Source: Lucinisca nassula (lineage: Eukaryota; Mollusca; Bivalvia; Lucinida; Lucinidae). Taken from it: a stretch of DNA of 64,000 bases. The stretch lies in NCBI GenBank assembly GCA_963580285.1, contig OY757025.1, positions 122,594,742 to 122,658,741 of the forward strand, in the 5' to 3' direction. This document shows, piece after piece, positions 1 through 11,194 of the stretch. A model generated the notes under the pieces. It was given only the letters and a program-made list of their open reading frames with translations. It did no database searches and was not told where the DNA came from. The position numbers and the translations under genes are program-made. Numbering within the stretch: position 1 is the stretch's first letter; each line of letters begins with the position of its first letter.

Positions 1-246
1 CTTTGACTTTGTTACGCAAAGGCAAATTTTCAGACCCATAACAGAAACAAAGTCACAAAGAGAGAATCCAGTGCTATATCAATATCAGGGATCATGAATG
101 ATTCAAGTCTGTAACATGAGTATCCCTTTTTATTCCACATTACCCTTATCTTGCTGAATATTCATGTAAGCCACACCCATTTCTGTCTATCAACCAATCA
201 GATTACTTGATGTAATTTATTCCTACAAATTCATAAACTGAATGCC

Positions 247-310
247 AAACAGTGTAGATCCTGATCAGATGGCTTCTTCAGAAGCCATCAGATCTGGATC
301 TGCACTGTTT
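247..310. repeat. Imperfect hairpin (AAACAGTG...CACTGTTT)
   Basis: The two halves are near inverse complements, starting AAACAGTGTAGATCC and ending GGATCTGCACTGTTT. The same outer motif surrounds the hairpins of families K and L elsewhere in the window. The flanks 1-246 and 311-480 hold nothing I can assign. Confidence 0.6.
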
Positions 311-479
311 CCAAAGAAAAGGGTTGTTGTGAACAGCATGATAAGAGTTAACCCAGATCCATGTAAACAGACAGATTTTCATGGCAATATTGAAACCATT
401 TCACATGCTTTCAATGAATCAACACGGGCGACAAACAGCATATGCAGGGATAGTAGAACCTTTTGTTCATGTGCTCTAA

Positions 480-2510
480 ACAGCCTGTCTGTGACCCTGA
501 CTTTGACTCCAAGGTCACGGTCATGGGAGCTAATGCTGCTGATAAAATTGAGACAAGTATCTATCACCTCGGCAATAATGAACGGAATCTATCATACGGT
601 AAGTAGTTTAGGTCGTAGTACCAAAGCGTTAATCCAAAAACATTAATCCATAGACAAAATGGCAAATATCAATGTTCAGATCAACAGACATGGACTCCAG
701 AAGAGTGTAATCAGGCGAAATGCACTCCTAAAAACTTTAACGCAAAATCTTTAACATTAAAATAAAAAGTCTACGACCTTGATTTCAAGGTCATGGTTTA
801 GGTGCTGATGTTGCTTATAAAAACTTTAAAGCAATGTCTTTACCATTCCATGTCTCAAGTAAATTCATCTGAAGGCAACCAAGTAATGATCTAAAATCTT
901 CAGTGCAAAAATATAAAGGTTCTTAGTTTGTGACCTTGACCATAAGGTCACGGTCATGAACTGTGATGCTGCTGATAAAAAGTCTTGATTAGTACCTATC
1001 ACCATACCATTAAAATTCTAAGCCTGTGACCTTGGCCCCAAGGTCATGGTTATAGGAGCTGGTGTTGTTGATAAAAACTTAAAGCAATATATGTCACCAT
1101 ACCAAATTCATCAAAAGACAACCAAGTAATTATCTAAAATCTTTAGTGTAAAAACTAACATAAAAGTTTTAAGTCTGTGACCTTGTCCCAAAGGTTATGG
1201 TCACGAGAACTGATGCTGCTGCCAAAACTTTGAGACCAGTATCTATTACCATACCAAATATAAACGAGTAATGAGCTCCTAAAAATTTAAGACAAAAACT
1301 TTAACATAAAAATTCAAAGTCTTTGACCTTGGCCCCATAATTATGGTCATGAGAGCAGATGCTGCTGCTAAAAACTTGAGACCGTTATCTCTTACTATAC
1401 CAAGTATAAACTAAATCCATCCAAAGGTAAAGAAGAAATGAGCTCGTAAAGACTTTAACACAAAATTTTAACCCAAAATTTAAAGTCTGCGACCTTGATC
1501 TCAAGGTCATGGTTTAGGTGCTGATGTTGCTAATAAAATCTTTAAAGCAATATCTCTCACCATACCAAGTTTCAAATAAATTCATCTGAATGCAACCAAG
1601 TAATGATCTAAAATATTCAGTGAAAAAACATAAAAAAATCTTAGTCTGTGACCTCGACCACAAGGTCACGGTCATGGATAGTGATGCTGCAGATAAAAAC
1701 TTTTGACTAGTACCTATCACCATACCAAGTATGAACTGAGTCTATCAAAAGGTAAAGAAGTAATGAGATCCCAAAAACTTTAACACAAAAACTTAAACAT
1801 TGGAATTCCAAGTCTGTGACCTTGACCACAAGGCCATGGTTATAGGAGCTGATGATACTGATAAAATCTTAAAGCAATATCTACCACCATACCAAATTTA
1901 TCGAAAGACAACCAAGTAATTATCTAAAATCTTTAGTACAAAACCTAACATAAAAGTTCTAAGTCTGTGACCTTGACCCCAAGGTCACGGTCATGGATTG
2001 TGATGCTGCTGATAAAACTTTTCACTAGTACCTATCACCATACGAAGGATGAACTATATCTATCAAAAGGTAAAAAAGTAATGAGATCCTAAAAACTTTA
2101 ACACAAAAACGTAAACATAGGAATTCATAGTCTGTGACATTGACCCCAAGGTTATGGTCATGAGAGCTGATGCTGCTATAAATTTTAGACCAGTATCTAT
2201 TACCATATTAAGTATAAACTATGTCCATCCAAGGTAAAGAAGACATGGGCTCCTAAAATCTTTAACACAACAACTTTAACATTAAAATTCTTAGTCTGTG
2301 ACCTTGACCCCAAGGTCACGGTCATGGGTGCTGTAATGCAGATAAACCTTTAGCTCAGTATCTATCACAGTACCAAATATTAACTCAATCCATGCACACT
2401 TAAAAAGTAATGAGCAATTAAAAATGTTTAGCGCAAAAACTTTAACATTTGCGGACGCCGACGCCGACACCGACACCGTCGGGTTCATTCCGATGAGCTA
2501 AAATGAAAAG
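480..2510 (+). repeat. Array of about 12 diverged units with palindromic AAGGTCA half-sites
   Basis: A block reading TGTGACCTTGACCCCAAGG and then TCACGGTCATG recurs near 489, 770, 929, 1025, 1175, 1321, 1487, 1646, 1816, 1966, 2132 and 2297. Most spacings are about 145-170 bp, so units have drifted and some are shortened. The array ends in a GACGCC/GACACC microsatellite (2450-2485) and a short AT-rich tail. Arrays of this length with a microsatellite right end resemble the Helentron-associated elements described in bivalves; that assignment is inference. The short open frames here are not credible genes. Confidence 0.75.
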
Positions 2511-2905
2511 TTCTTCTTAACCCAGTGTAGGGTTTGTCGGGTTATTCATGAAGTCAAGTATTGCGTCACCCATCCAGCTACTAACCGCGATATCCGTTGC
2601 TTAACTTCTTCAAAAAGCCAACCATTTTGCCCGCGTCGCTAAAAGAGCCGGCTGTAGAACTGGTATATATCAACAACAGCTTCATTTCTCCCCTCATCTA
2701 ATGACTTAATTCGTCCCGAAGTCACACACACCTCAATAAACTTATCCGAGGTTGGAGTATATGCAACACACCAGAGTACAGTTTCCATCCCACAGCTGCC
2801 ACCAAATGACGCGTTTGTCGGGTCGCAACGCGGTAAACCATTCATGTGTGAACCGCATTCTCCTTTCCCAACTTCGTAAAAAAGCCATCCAACCTAAAAG
2901 AACTT
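2511..2905 (-). repeat. Dispersed repeat with 5S-rRNA-like segment, copy 1
   Basis: On the minus strand, 2568-2612 reads through TTAAGCAACGG and GGTTAGTAGCTGGATGGGTG, which resembles the internal promoter region of eukaryotic 5S rRNA (GGTTAGTACTTGGATGGG). A second stretch at 2690-2905 repeats the same family partly (TGCCACCAAATGACGCG). The whole is homologous to 37330-37545, in the same orientation. It is not an intact 5S gene, because only the middle of 5S is recognisable. Confidence 0.55.
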
Positions 2906-2955
2906 TTCTTCACGAGGACGTGATGGTAGATGGCGTGAGTGTTGTTTGGCAATTT

Positions 2956-3090
2956 TACGCTGACAAAAATGCCAGTACCCTTTGCAAATGCAAAAGCTTT
3001 ATACATTGTTTTAGCAATAGAACCAAACAATTTGAGACTGTACTTTCTAGGAGCTCGTTAAGCGAATGATCTTTTGACGGACTGTTTAAA
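2956..3090. repeat. Dispersed repeat fragment, also at 23096-23425
   Basis: ACGCTGACAAAAATGCCAG, CCCTTTGCAAATGCAA and CTCGTTAAGCGAATGAT recur in the same order at 23096-23425, where an H element splits the copy. The function is unknown. Confidence 0.6.
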
Positions 3091-3184
3091 TGGAGGGTAT
3101 AAAATATGGCGTGGGATATGTTGCAAAATTCAATAAATAAAATGTATATGCATAAAATACATTTAAATGATATATTGAATTATT

Positions 3185-3580
3185 TGAATGCAAAATCGTT
3201 ATGTAGGTGCAATATTTTTTTGTTTTAGATGTGATTTTTTTTTTTAACTGCTATAAAATTGTTTTAATTGCAAACTTTAATTTTAATTTTATTTTAGCTT
3301 TAAATGGTATAAAATGTTTAAGGTTCAATAATTTTTTGTTTCAGATGTACAAATGTTTGTTTAACTGCTATAGACTTGTTTTAAATGCAAAATATAATTA
3401 CATTTATATTTTAGCTTTAAATGATAAAAATGATTTTAGATGCATGAACTTTTCGCTTTAAATGCTTAAGATGTTTTATGTGTGTAAAAGTATATTCATA
3501 TGCTAAAATAGCATGTAGATGCATAACCTTGTGTTAAGTTTTCAAAACACGCCAATTTACATTCACAAAAAATCATTTAG
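3185..3580. repeat. AT-rich diverged tandem repeat in left arm
   Basis: Motifs such as TTTTAGCTTTAAATG and TTTTAAATGCAAAAT recur, with ATGCATAA steps. The mirror copy in the right arm is 19560-19870. The short open frame of 84 codons is an AT-rich artefact. Confidence 0.6.
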
Positions 3581-3700
3581 ATGCATAAGCATGCCGGGAA
3601 GGTTAATAGCGTGACGTAGTCAATCGATACCGAGTACAAGTAATAGCTTTACACATAGATGTTATTATCCATCAATTGTCTCTTGGTTTTGCTTTGGTTT

Positions 3701-3860
3701 AGCGACCCTTTCAGGGTTATTTCACGTATATTGAGCCGAAAGTTTATTCAGAAGGTGGGTAAACACCGGAGTACCCGGACCCAAACCACCTGACATTCCG
3801 TTGCAAAACTTGGCATCTCACATGTGATCCGAGCCAGACTCGGACCATTGCGATGTGAAA
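3701..3860 (-). mobile_element. SINE family C, copy in left arm
   Basis: On the minus strand it shows CTCGGATCACATGTGAGATG, CAACGGAATGTCAGGTGG, CCGGGTACTCCGG and then CCTGAAAGGGTCGC. The same order occurs at 19270-19436, 25590-25830, 40871-41112 and 50575-50730. The phrase CCGGGTACTCCGG resembles conserved cores of invertebrate SINEs, but I cannot fix the superfamily. Confidence 0.65.
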
Positions 3861-4167
3861 TGGTATTTTGGTCTCACGGTATATAGAGTGGGTGCTCATT
3901 TCATAAAAGATGCGCGCAATGAAAACAGATTTATTAAAAGGACTGAATAAGTGTGACTGCTGATGCTGGTAGTAGTAGCAGTAATGCTGCTGTCGTCGAA
4001 CTTCAATGACTAAATCTTATCCTAGTGCGCAGATTTCGCAGATGCGCAGAAGTAAGCTACATGGCTGTAAGATACTCTTTTTATGAAAGGCATGAATACT
4101 CATGAAAGATACTCTATATGTCGTAAGACCAAGAGTCCCACAGATGGATAATGACGTCTGTCTCCAA

Positions 4168-4611
4168 GACTTGATTGTTCGATTTGAGGTTTAACGTCCC
4201 CGTCATCACTATTTTGGTAATTTTGAAGACCTTGCTTCCAATTTTGTGGATTTTTTCCCGACATTGAGATGAAATTACATCTCAAGCCCTGCAGCCCAAT
4301 GAAACCAATAGGGTGAATATGCATAATCGGTCTGACTCGCACCACTTTGCCACTCGTAAGCGCTGTATGAGTACTCATGTGCGGTCGGTTTCAGCTCTTC
4401 GTGGAAGCACCATGGAGCCCGATCTATTCTCCAAGCCCCGATGGACGTGGCTCTATTACATGTGCTGAGTATACCTGTTAGCACAAGGTATTTCTAACAT
4501 TCTAACTTATAATGTCTAACTCCTTACTTCTCAATCCCTATCGCCCAAAGAAACCAACAGGGTTTATAGGCATGGACGGTCCGACTCGCACCCCTGTGCG
4601 TGGGCAGGCTT
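4168..4611 (-). mobile_element. SINE-A copy in left arm plus adjoining fragment
   Basis: The copy at 4168-4455 starts at the 3' end (CGATTTGAGGTTTAACG) and ends near the 5' end (CCCCGATGGACGTGG). A second short piece at 4547-4611 covers only the CCAACAGGGTTTATAGGC part. The right-arm partner is 18650-18942. It encodes no protein. Confidence 0.75.
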
Positions 4612-5815
4612 ACCATAGTGTAGTTTATATTGTCTTGTCCTTGGGGATCATTGATTCCATTGTGAAAACTTGAAATATTTGAGGGTCACTGATGAGGCCT
4701 AATTGATCGAAACTAGCTAGTTTGGCCCAGAAAACCTGTACACTCCATGTTTTCCAGTTTTGTAGTGTGTTCATTGCTTCCAAAGGACAACCCTTTCTAT
4801 AACATATATAACGTCACTACATTTGGTATCTGGGAATGTGTGGCGGCGGTAAAATGTCTCCCTGCCCTACACCATAGTGTAGTTTATATTTTCTTGTCCT
4901 TTGTGATCATTGATTCCATTGTGAAACTTTTGAAAATATTTGAGGGTCATTGATGAGGCATAATTGACCTAAACTAGCTAGTCTGGCCCAGAAAACCTGT
5001 ATACTCCATGTTTTCATTCCTTGCTTCCTATCTAGAATATATTTAACGTCACTACAGCTGGTGTCTGGGAATGTTTGGCGGCCGTAAAAGTCTCCTTGCC
5101 GTACACCATAGTGTAGTTTATATTTTCTTGTCCTTTGGGATCATTGATTCCATTGTGAAATTTTGAAAATATTTGAGTGCCACTGATGAGGCCTAATTGA
5201 CCGGAACTAGCTAGTCTGGCCCAGAAAACCTGTACACGCCATGTTTTCCAGTGTTGTAGTGTATTCCTTGCTTCCAAAGGATACCCATTTCTATAACATA
5301 TATAACGTCATTTCAGCCGGTGTCTGGGAATGTGTGGCGGCCGTAAAAGTCTCCCTGCCCTACACCATAGTGCAATTAATATTTTCTTGTCCTTTGGGAT
5401 CATTGATTCCATTGTGAAATTTTGAAAATATTTTAGGGTCACTGATGAGGCCTAATTGACCGAAACTAGCTAGTTTGGCCCAGAAAAACTGTACGCTCCA
5501 TGTTTTCCCAGTTTTGTAGTGTATTTCTTGCTTCCAAAGGACAACCCTTTCTAGAACATATTTAACGTCACTACAGCTGGTGTCTGGGAATGTGTGGCGG
5601 CCGTAAAAAGTCTTCCCGCCCTACACCATAGTGTAGTTTATATTTTCTTGTCCTTTGGGATCATTGATTCGATTGTGAAATTTTGAAAATATTTGAGCGC
5701 CACTGATGAGGCATAATTGGCCGAAACTAGTTAGTCTGGTCCAGAAAACCATATTTTCCAGTTTTGTAGTGCATTCCTTGCTGTCAAAGGATAACCCTTT
5801 ACAGAACATATTTAG
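4612..5815 (+). repeat. Satellite of about 260 bp, roughly five units (left arm)
   Basis: ACCATAGTGTAGTTTATATT starts units at 4612, 4871, 5105, 5364 and 5625, giving periods of 259, 234, 259 and 261; the short unit has lost about 25 bp. Each unit contains CACTGATGAGGCCTAATTG, AACTAGCTAGTCTGGCC and TGTGGCGGCCGTAAAA. The right-arm counterpart is 17640-18565 and diverged units lie at 50440-51065. Short frames here are shadows of the repeat. Confidence 0.85.
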
Positions 5816-5925
5816 ATTCTCTAAGCGGTTTACCAGTACTCTTGTGCGGTCGGTTTCAGCTCTGCGTGGAAGCATCATGCAGCCAATCTATTTCTTCATG
5901 CCCCAACGGGCAAGGGCCGATGTAT
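5811..5925 (-). mobile_element. SINE-A 5' half
   Basis: It runs from TCTCTAAGCGGTTTACCAG to CCCAACGGGCAAGGGCC. It joins the satellite directly on its left and low-complexity DNA on its right. Together with the last satellite unit it is nearly identical to 6953-7190. Confidence 0.75.
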
Positions 5926-6447
5926 GTATGTAGGCAGGGCAGGACAGGGCATGGTAGGTATGCAGGTAGTTACCAACCTGGAAAGGCAGGTAGGGTAGGG
6001 TAGGGTATGGTAGGTAGGGTAGGGTACAGGGTAGGGTACACAAAACCCACCTACCTGCCTACCCACCCGTCAGGCCCGCCCGACCGCCCGCCTGCCTGCA
6101 AGCCAAACCACCAACCCGGCCACCCACCTACCTACCTAAAATCGACCTTGCTACCTACCTAACTTCATACCTACCTACCTTTCTAATTACCTCCCTGCCC
6201 ACCGACCAATTAGCATGTCTACCTACCTGCCTACCTACATACCTTCTGAACCTACCTTCCTATTTACATGCCTGCCTACCTTCCCTAAAGGCCTACCTAC
6301 CCATCTATCTACCTACCTGCCTACCTGTCTGCCTGCCTACTTACCTACCTGACTACCTACCTACCTAAAACCGTACACTACTACTGTATGTATGTAGGTA
6401 TGTATGTGGTTAGGCATGCAGGCAGGCAGGTCGGTAGGTAGGTAGGC

Positions 6448-6597
6448 TTGATTTGAGGTTTAACGACTCCGTCAACACTTTATATAACATTTTGGACACG
6501 TCGCTTCCAATTTTGTGGGACTTTTACCCGACATTGAGATGAAATGACATCTCAAGCCCTGTCGCCCAAACGATTTATAAGCATGGATGGTCCGACT
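6448..6597 (-). mobile_element. SINE-A 3' half
   Basis: It opens with TTGATTTGAGGTTTAACG and stops after TGGATGGTCCGACTCCAGCA. The missing 5' half lies beyond the LINE 3' end, so the LINE and CTAC repeats interrupted an older SINE-A. Confidence 0.75.
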
Positions 6598-6673
6598 CCA
6601 GCACTTCTACTACTATATGTATGTAGGTATGTAGATAAGTAGGTAGGCAGGTTGGTAGGTAGGTAGAAATCAC

Positions 6674-6925
6674 CATTCATTGGCGTTTCATACCCTTACT
6701 GCAAGAACTGACATTTATAAAGAATCGTTCTTCCCCCGAACCTAGAAATTGGAATGCTCATCCCGATTCGATTATTTGTACAGCTGAAGGTGCTGATGAC
6801 TGTGCAACTAAGTTTACCTCTTTGGTTAGAGCTAGGGACTAACTTTCCATATCACAGGTCCTGGTGTATGAATGCCTTTTTTACGTGTCGCCAGTAACAT
6901 TTCTGATTCTGATACTTTGCCTTGG
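6674..6925 (+). pseudogene. 3' end of a non-LTR retrotransposon (RT C-terminus and 3' UTR)
   Basis: Codons 6674-6842 give a broken C-terminus with the words TARTDIYKESFFPRT and, after a 2-base loss, a form of RDWN followed by LVRARD and a stop. The YKxSFFPRTIRDWN motif is typical of the C-terminus of non-LTR retrotransposon ORF2 proteins. The 3' UTR ends in repeated TCTGAT steps. Copies at 13400-13655, 16160-16436 and 48499-48805 share the same ending; tails alone are at 30045-30101 and 34928-34988. It is 5' truncated and dead. Confidence 0.75.
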
Positions 6926-6952
6926 CAGCCTTAGATCTTCCAAGCGGTTTAT

Positions 6953-7190
6953 TGAAAATATTTGAGCGCCACTGATGAGGCATAATTGGCCGAAACTAGT
7001 TAGTCTGGTCCAGAAAACCATATTTTCCAGTTTTGTAGTGCATTCCTTGCTCTCAAAGGATAACCCTTTACAGAACATATTTAGACCCTCTAAGCGGTTT
7101 ACCAGTACTCGTGTGCGGTCGGTTTCAGCTCTGCGTGGAAGCATCATGCAGCCCATCTATTTCGTCAAGCCCCGATGGGCGGGGGCCGGT
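6953..7190. repeat. Near-identical duplicate of 5687-5925 (satellite end plus SINE-A 5' half)
   Basis: The block from TTGAAAATATTTGAGCGCC through GGAAGCATCATGCAGCC matches 5687-5905 with only a few base differences. Other repeats here are far more diverged, so this direct duplication is recent or was homogenised by conversion. Confidence 0.8.
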
Positions 7191-7559
7191 AGGTAGGGCG
7201 GGCGGGCAGACAAGCAGGCATGCAGGGGCTAGTAGGTAGGTAAATAGGGAGGTAGATAGGAAGGTAGGTATGTCTATAGTTACCTACCTGGAAAGGAAGG
7301 TAGGTGGACACGTAGGTATGTAGGTAGGTTGTGGGGGTTAGTATTTGGGATTGTAGGAAGGTAAGTTGGCAGGTATGGCGGATGGGTAGGTAGGTAGGTA
7401 AGACTGTCGGTAGTTAGGTAGATAGGTAGGTTGAATAGGGTGGGTGTGTACCTACCTACCTACCTGAAACCGTACATTACTACTGCAGACAGACAGGCAC
7501 GCACACACGCACCTATCTACACATTACACACCGATCCTCCCCTCCATACCTACCTGTCT

Positions 7560-9600
7560 TCCTACCTACCACCTACATACGTACCTAACTACGTACATAA
7601 CTACCTACCTATCTATCCCAAACTCACCTACACTCCCACACCTACCTATTTACCTATCCGAAACGTACCTGCCTGTCTGCCTACCACCGTACCTGTCTGC
7701 CTGCCTACCAACGTACCTGATTGCATGCCTGCCAACGTACCTGCCTGCCTGCCTACCAACGTACCTGCCTGCCTTCCTAGCCTTGTACGTGTCTGCCCCC
7801 GTACTGCCTGCCTGCCTACCCGTTCTGCCTGCCTGCCAGCCTTCCCGTTCTGCTTGCCTGCCTATTGGTTCTGTCTGCCTGCCTACCTACACGTTCAGCT
7901 TGCCTGTCTGCCTATCCGTTCTGCTTGCCTTTCTGCCTACCCGTTCTGCTTGCCCACCTGCCTACCTGATCTGCCGGCCTACCTGCTCTACCTGCCTACC
8001 CGTTCTGCCGGAAAGCCTACCCGTTCTGCCAGCCTACATGCCCGCTCTGCCTGTCTACCTGCCTGCCCGTTCTGCCTGCCTGCATGCATGCCCGTTCTGC
8101 CTGCATGCCCGTTCTGCCTGCCTGTTCTGCCTGCCTGCCCGTTCTGCCTGCCTGTTCTGGCTGTTCTGCCGCCTGCCTACCTGACTGACTGACCGTTCTG
8201 CCTGCCTGCCTGTTCTGCCTGCCTACCCGCCTGCCTGTTCGGACTGCCTGCCTGCCCTCCCGTTCTGCCTGCCTGCCAGCCCGTTCTGCCTGCCCGTTCT
8301 GCCTGCTTGCCTGTTCTGCCTGCCCGTTCTACCTGCCTGTTCTGCCTGTCTGCCTGTTCTGCCTACCCGTTCGGACTGCCTGCCTGCCCACCCGTTCTGC
8401 CTGCCAGCCCGTTCTGCCTGCCCAGTCTGCCTGCCTGCCTGTTCTGCCTGCCAATTCTGCCAGATTGACTGCCTGCCCGATCTGCCTGCCTGTCCGTGCT
8501 GAAAGCCTGCCCGTTTGCCTGTCTGCTTGCCTGCCTGCCCATGTTGCCAGACTGCCTGCCTGCACGTTCTGTCTGCCAATCCGTTCTGCCTGCCTGCCCA
8601 TTCTGCCTGTCGACATGCCTGCTCGTTCTACCTGCCTGGCCGTTCGGCCTGCCTGTCTAATTGCCCTTTCGGCATGCCTGACTGCCTGCCTACCTGCCTG
8701 CCCGTTCTGTCTGCCTGACAGCCCGTTCTGTCTGTCTGTCTGCCTGCTCGCTCTTCCTGCCTGCCTGGTCTGCCTGCCTGTCCATTCTGTCTGCCTCCTA
8801 CCTGTCCGTGCTGTCTGCCTGCCAGCCAATTCTGCCGCCTGCCAGCTTGACTGACTGACCATTCTGCCTGCCTGCCTGTTTTGCCTGCCTACCTGCCTGC
8901 CCTTTCGGACTGCCTGCCTGCCCGCCCGTTCTGCCTGCCAGCCCGTTCTGCCTGCCTGCCCGTTCTGTCTGCCTGTTCTGCCTGTCTGCCTGCCTACCTG
9001 TCCATTCTGCCAGACTGACTGCCTGCCCGTTCTGCCTGCCTGTCCGTTCTGTCTGCCTGCCCGTTCTGCCTGCCTGTCCGTTCTGGGTGTCTGCCTGCCC
9101 ATTCTGCCAGACTGCCTGCCTGCACGTTCTGACTTCCTGTCCGTTCTGCCTTGATGCCCATTCTGCCTTTGGCATGCCTGTCCGTTCTGCCTGCCTGGCC
9201 GTTCGGCCTTCCTGTCCAATTGCCCTTTCGACCCGCCTGACTGTCTGCTTACCTGCCTGCCCATTCTTTCCTTCTGCCTACCAGCCAGCCCGTTCTGTCT
9301 GCTTGCCTGCCCGTCCTGCCTGTCCGTCTCACTGCCCGCTCTGCCGGCCTGCCTATCTGCTCGTTCTGCCTGCCTGTCTGCCTGCGCGTTCTGCCTGCTT
9401 GCCTGCCTGCCCGTTCTGCTGCTTGCCTGCCCGTTCTGCCTGCCTGCCTTCCCGTTCTGCCTGCTTGCCCCTTCTGCTTGCCCGTTCTGCCTGCGTGCCA
9501 GTTCTGTCTGCCTGGCCTGCGTGCCCGTTCTGCCTGCCCGGCCTCCCTTGCCTTCCCGTTCTGCCTTGCCTACCCTACCCGGTCTGCCTGCCTATAACCG
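7560..9600 (-). repeat. CCTG / CCCGTTCTGCCTG low-complexity block, left arm
   Basis: About 2 kb of short repeats built from CTGCCTGCCCGTTCTGC. Open frames of up to 311 codons on either strand consist of periodic Leu-Pro-Ala-Cys or Gly-Arg-Gln strings and are artefacts. The right arm carries the inverse complement (CAGGCAGAACGGG) three times, at 10297-10900, 12190-12800 and 14690-15725. Confidence 0.85.
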
Positions 9601-10296
9601 CATACTACTACTGTAGGTAGGTAAGTTGGCAGGTAGGTAGGTAGGTAGGAAGGTTTTTTTTTGTATGTATGTAGGTAGGTATGTAGGGGTAGGTAGGCAG
9701 TATTTGTCAGTTTACCCAGCCACACTTTTCCTGGACAGACTTACACGTAAGCGGTTATTCAGTACAGTGCACATTCTTTCGCCATAAACTGACAACAGCC
9801 CTTCTTGAAACAGCGGAAGGAAGAGAATGACCATAGAAAAGATTTCATGATCAATCTCCCCGAAAGAATGTTGCCGACCCCGGCAGGTATCTAACCCGCG
9901 TCCTCCTGATCACCAGTCAGACGCGCATCCGACCGAGCTACCGAGGCCGGCAAAGGTAGGTAGGTAGATATGTTGGAGTGGGATGGTAGGTGTGGGATGG
10001 CAGTTGGGTCTTTGGCAGGCAGGCAGGCAGGGTCTGGTTAGTTGTCAGGTAGGCAGGCAGGTAGGTATGAAGGTAGGAAGTTGGGTAGGAAGGTAGGTAG
10101 TTGGGTAGGAAGGTATGTAGATTTAAGGCAGGAATGTGGGTGGTTAAGTTGATGGGTGGGCGGGCTGGCAGGCAGGCGTGCGGGCGGGACTATGGGTAGG
10201 TAGGTAGGTAGGTAGGTAGGTAGGTAGGTAGGTAGGTTAGGGAGGGTAGGTGGATTTTGTGTAGATAGGTACCTACCTACCTACCTACTTACTAAC
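9600..10296. repeat. GTAGG-rich block around the orientation switch
   Basis: GTAG repeats surround a SINE-E copy. On the left the CCTG strand is on top, on the right the CAGG strand is on top, so the symmetry point of the palindrome lies here. A TACTACTACTGTAGG word at about 9603 is mirrored by CCTACAGTAG near 10290. Confidence 0.65.
9706..9953 (-). mobile_element. SINE family E, tRNA-headed, near full length
   Basis: The minus strand begins with a tRNA-like head: GCCGGCCTCGGTAGCTCGGT gives an A-box-like segment, and further in is a degenerate B box (GGGTTAGATACC). The body includes GGAGATTGATCATGAAATC and AGAATGTGCAC. The usual tail with GGGACGTTAAAC is missing. E copies at 48808-49066 and 39146-39260 keep the tail. 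It is not a functional tRNA gene, because the arms do not pair well. Confidence 0.65.
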
Positions 10297-11194
10297 CTAC
10301 CTACAGTAGAAGTAAACGTTTAAAGGCAGGCAGACAGAACAGGGCAGGCAAGGTAGAATGCGCAAGCAAGACAGGCCGGGCAGGCAGAACGGGCATTCAG
10401 GCCAGGCAGGCAGAACGGGCAGGCAGGCACACAGGCTGGAAGAAAGGTAGGCAAGCATGTAGGCAGAACGGACAGGCATGCAGGCAGAACGGGCAGGCAG
10501 AACCGGTAGGCAGGCAGGCAGAACGGTTATGCAGCCAGGCAGAACGGGTAGGCAGGGAGGCAGGTATGCAGGCAGAATGGGTAGGAAAGCAGATAGAACG
10601 AATAGGCAGGCAGGCGGGCAGAACGGAAAAGCAGGCAGACAGGCCGGCAGAATGGGTAGAAAGGCAGTCAGGCAGAACGGGTAGGCAGGCAGATAGGCAG
10701 AACAGGTCGGTAGGCATGTAGGCAGAACAGGTAGGCAGGCAGACAGAACGGACAGGCAGGTAGTACAGAGGCAGGCAGGTCCGTTGGGGGCGGGCAGGTA
10801 CGTTGGTAGGCAGGCCGGCCGGTACGTTGGTAGGCAGGCAGACAGGTACGTTGGTAGGCAGGCGGGAAGGTACGTTGGAAGACAGGCGGGTAGGAAGGTA
10901 GGTCGGTTTTGGGTAAGTATGTAGGTGGGTGGGTGAGTTGGTGGGTTGGTGGCTGGATGGCTGTTGGGCGGGCGGGCTTACCGGTAGGTAGGTAGGTGTG
11001 GGAGGGTAGGTGAGATTTTGATAGAAAGATAGGTAGATATTTATGTACGTAGTTAGGTTCCTAGGTAGGTGGTAGGTAGGCAGGTAGGTAAGGAGGGTAG
11101 GGTAGGTGTGTTTTGTGTAGATATGTGCCTGCCTCCCGTAGTAATGTACGGTTTAAGGTAGGTAGGTAGGTACCCACCCACCCTATTCAACCTA
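10297..11194 (+). repeat. U1: CAGGCAGAACGG block and GTAGG block
   Basis: CAGGCAGAACGGG-type repeats run to about 10900, followed by GTAGG and GTTGGTAGG stretches. The block ends with CCCACCCACCCTATTCAACC, a word also at 13030 and 15940, which marks equivalent points of the three units. Confidence 0.75.

Larger units (their letters stand above)
5927..7560 (-). repeat. Left higher-order unit, first part
   Basis: Order: GGGTA repeats (5985-6040), CCTAC/CCTGC blocks (6050-6370), GTAT/GTAGG repeat, SINE-A 3' half, LINE 3' end, satellite-unit fragment, SINE-A 5' half, GTAGG blocks and CTACC blocks. Anchor words such as CACAAAACCCACC, TTCTGAACCTACC and GTATTTGGGATTGTAGGAAG recur in inverse complement at 13900-14240 and 15900-17250, which shows one shared ancestral unit. 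Confidence 0.75.
3105..9620 (+). repeat. Left arm of a giant inverted repeat
   Basis: From 3105 (TATGGCGTGGGATATG) the sequence is the inverse complement of the right arm read back from 19899. In order it holds an AT-rich stretch, SINE-C, SINE-A, a satellite of about 260 bp, and one unit (about 5927-9700) of low-complexity blocks with a LINE 3' end. Substitutions and indels separate the arms throughout, so this is not a simple assembly fold-back. The orientation switch lies in GTAG-rich DNA between about 9620 and 10297. Confidence 0.85.

Noticed and set aside
5621..7196. Short frames shared by 5706-5933 and 6975-7196 as a duplicated gene
   Set aside because: They cross satellite and SINE-A boundaries and are open on both strands; similarity is due to the DNA duplication.
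7431..9620. Cys/Leu/Pro- and Gly/Arg/Gln-rich frames of up to 311 codons
   Set aside because: Translations of CCTG/CAGG short repeats; open in several frames and on both strands.
9870..9953. tRNA gene on the minus strand
   Set aside because: Degenerate B box and continuous with a SINE-E body.
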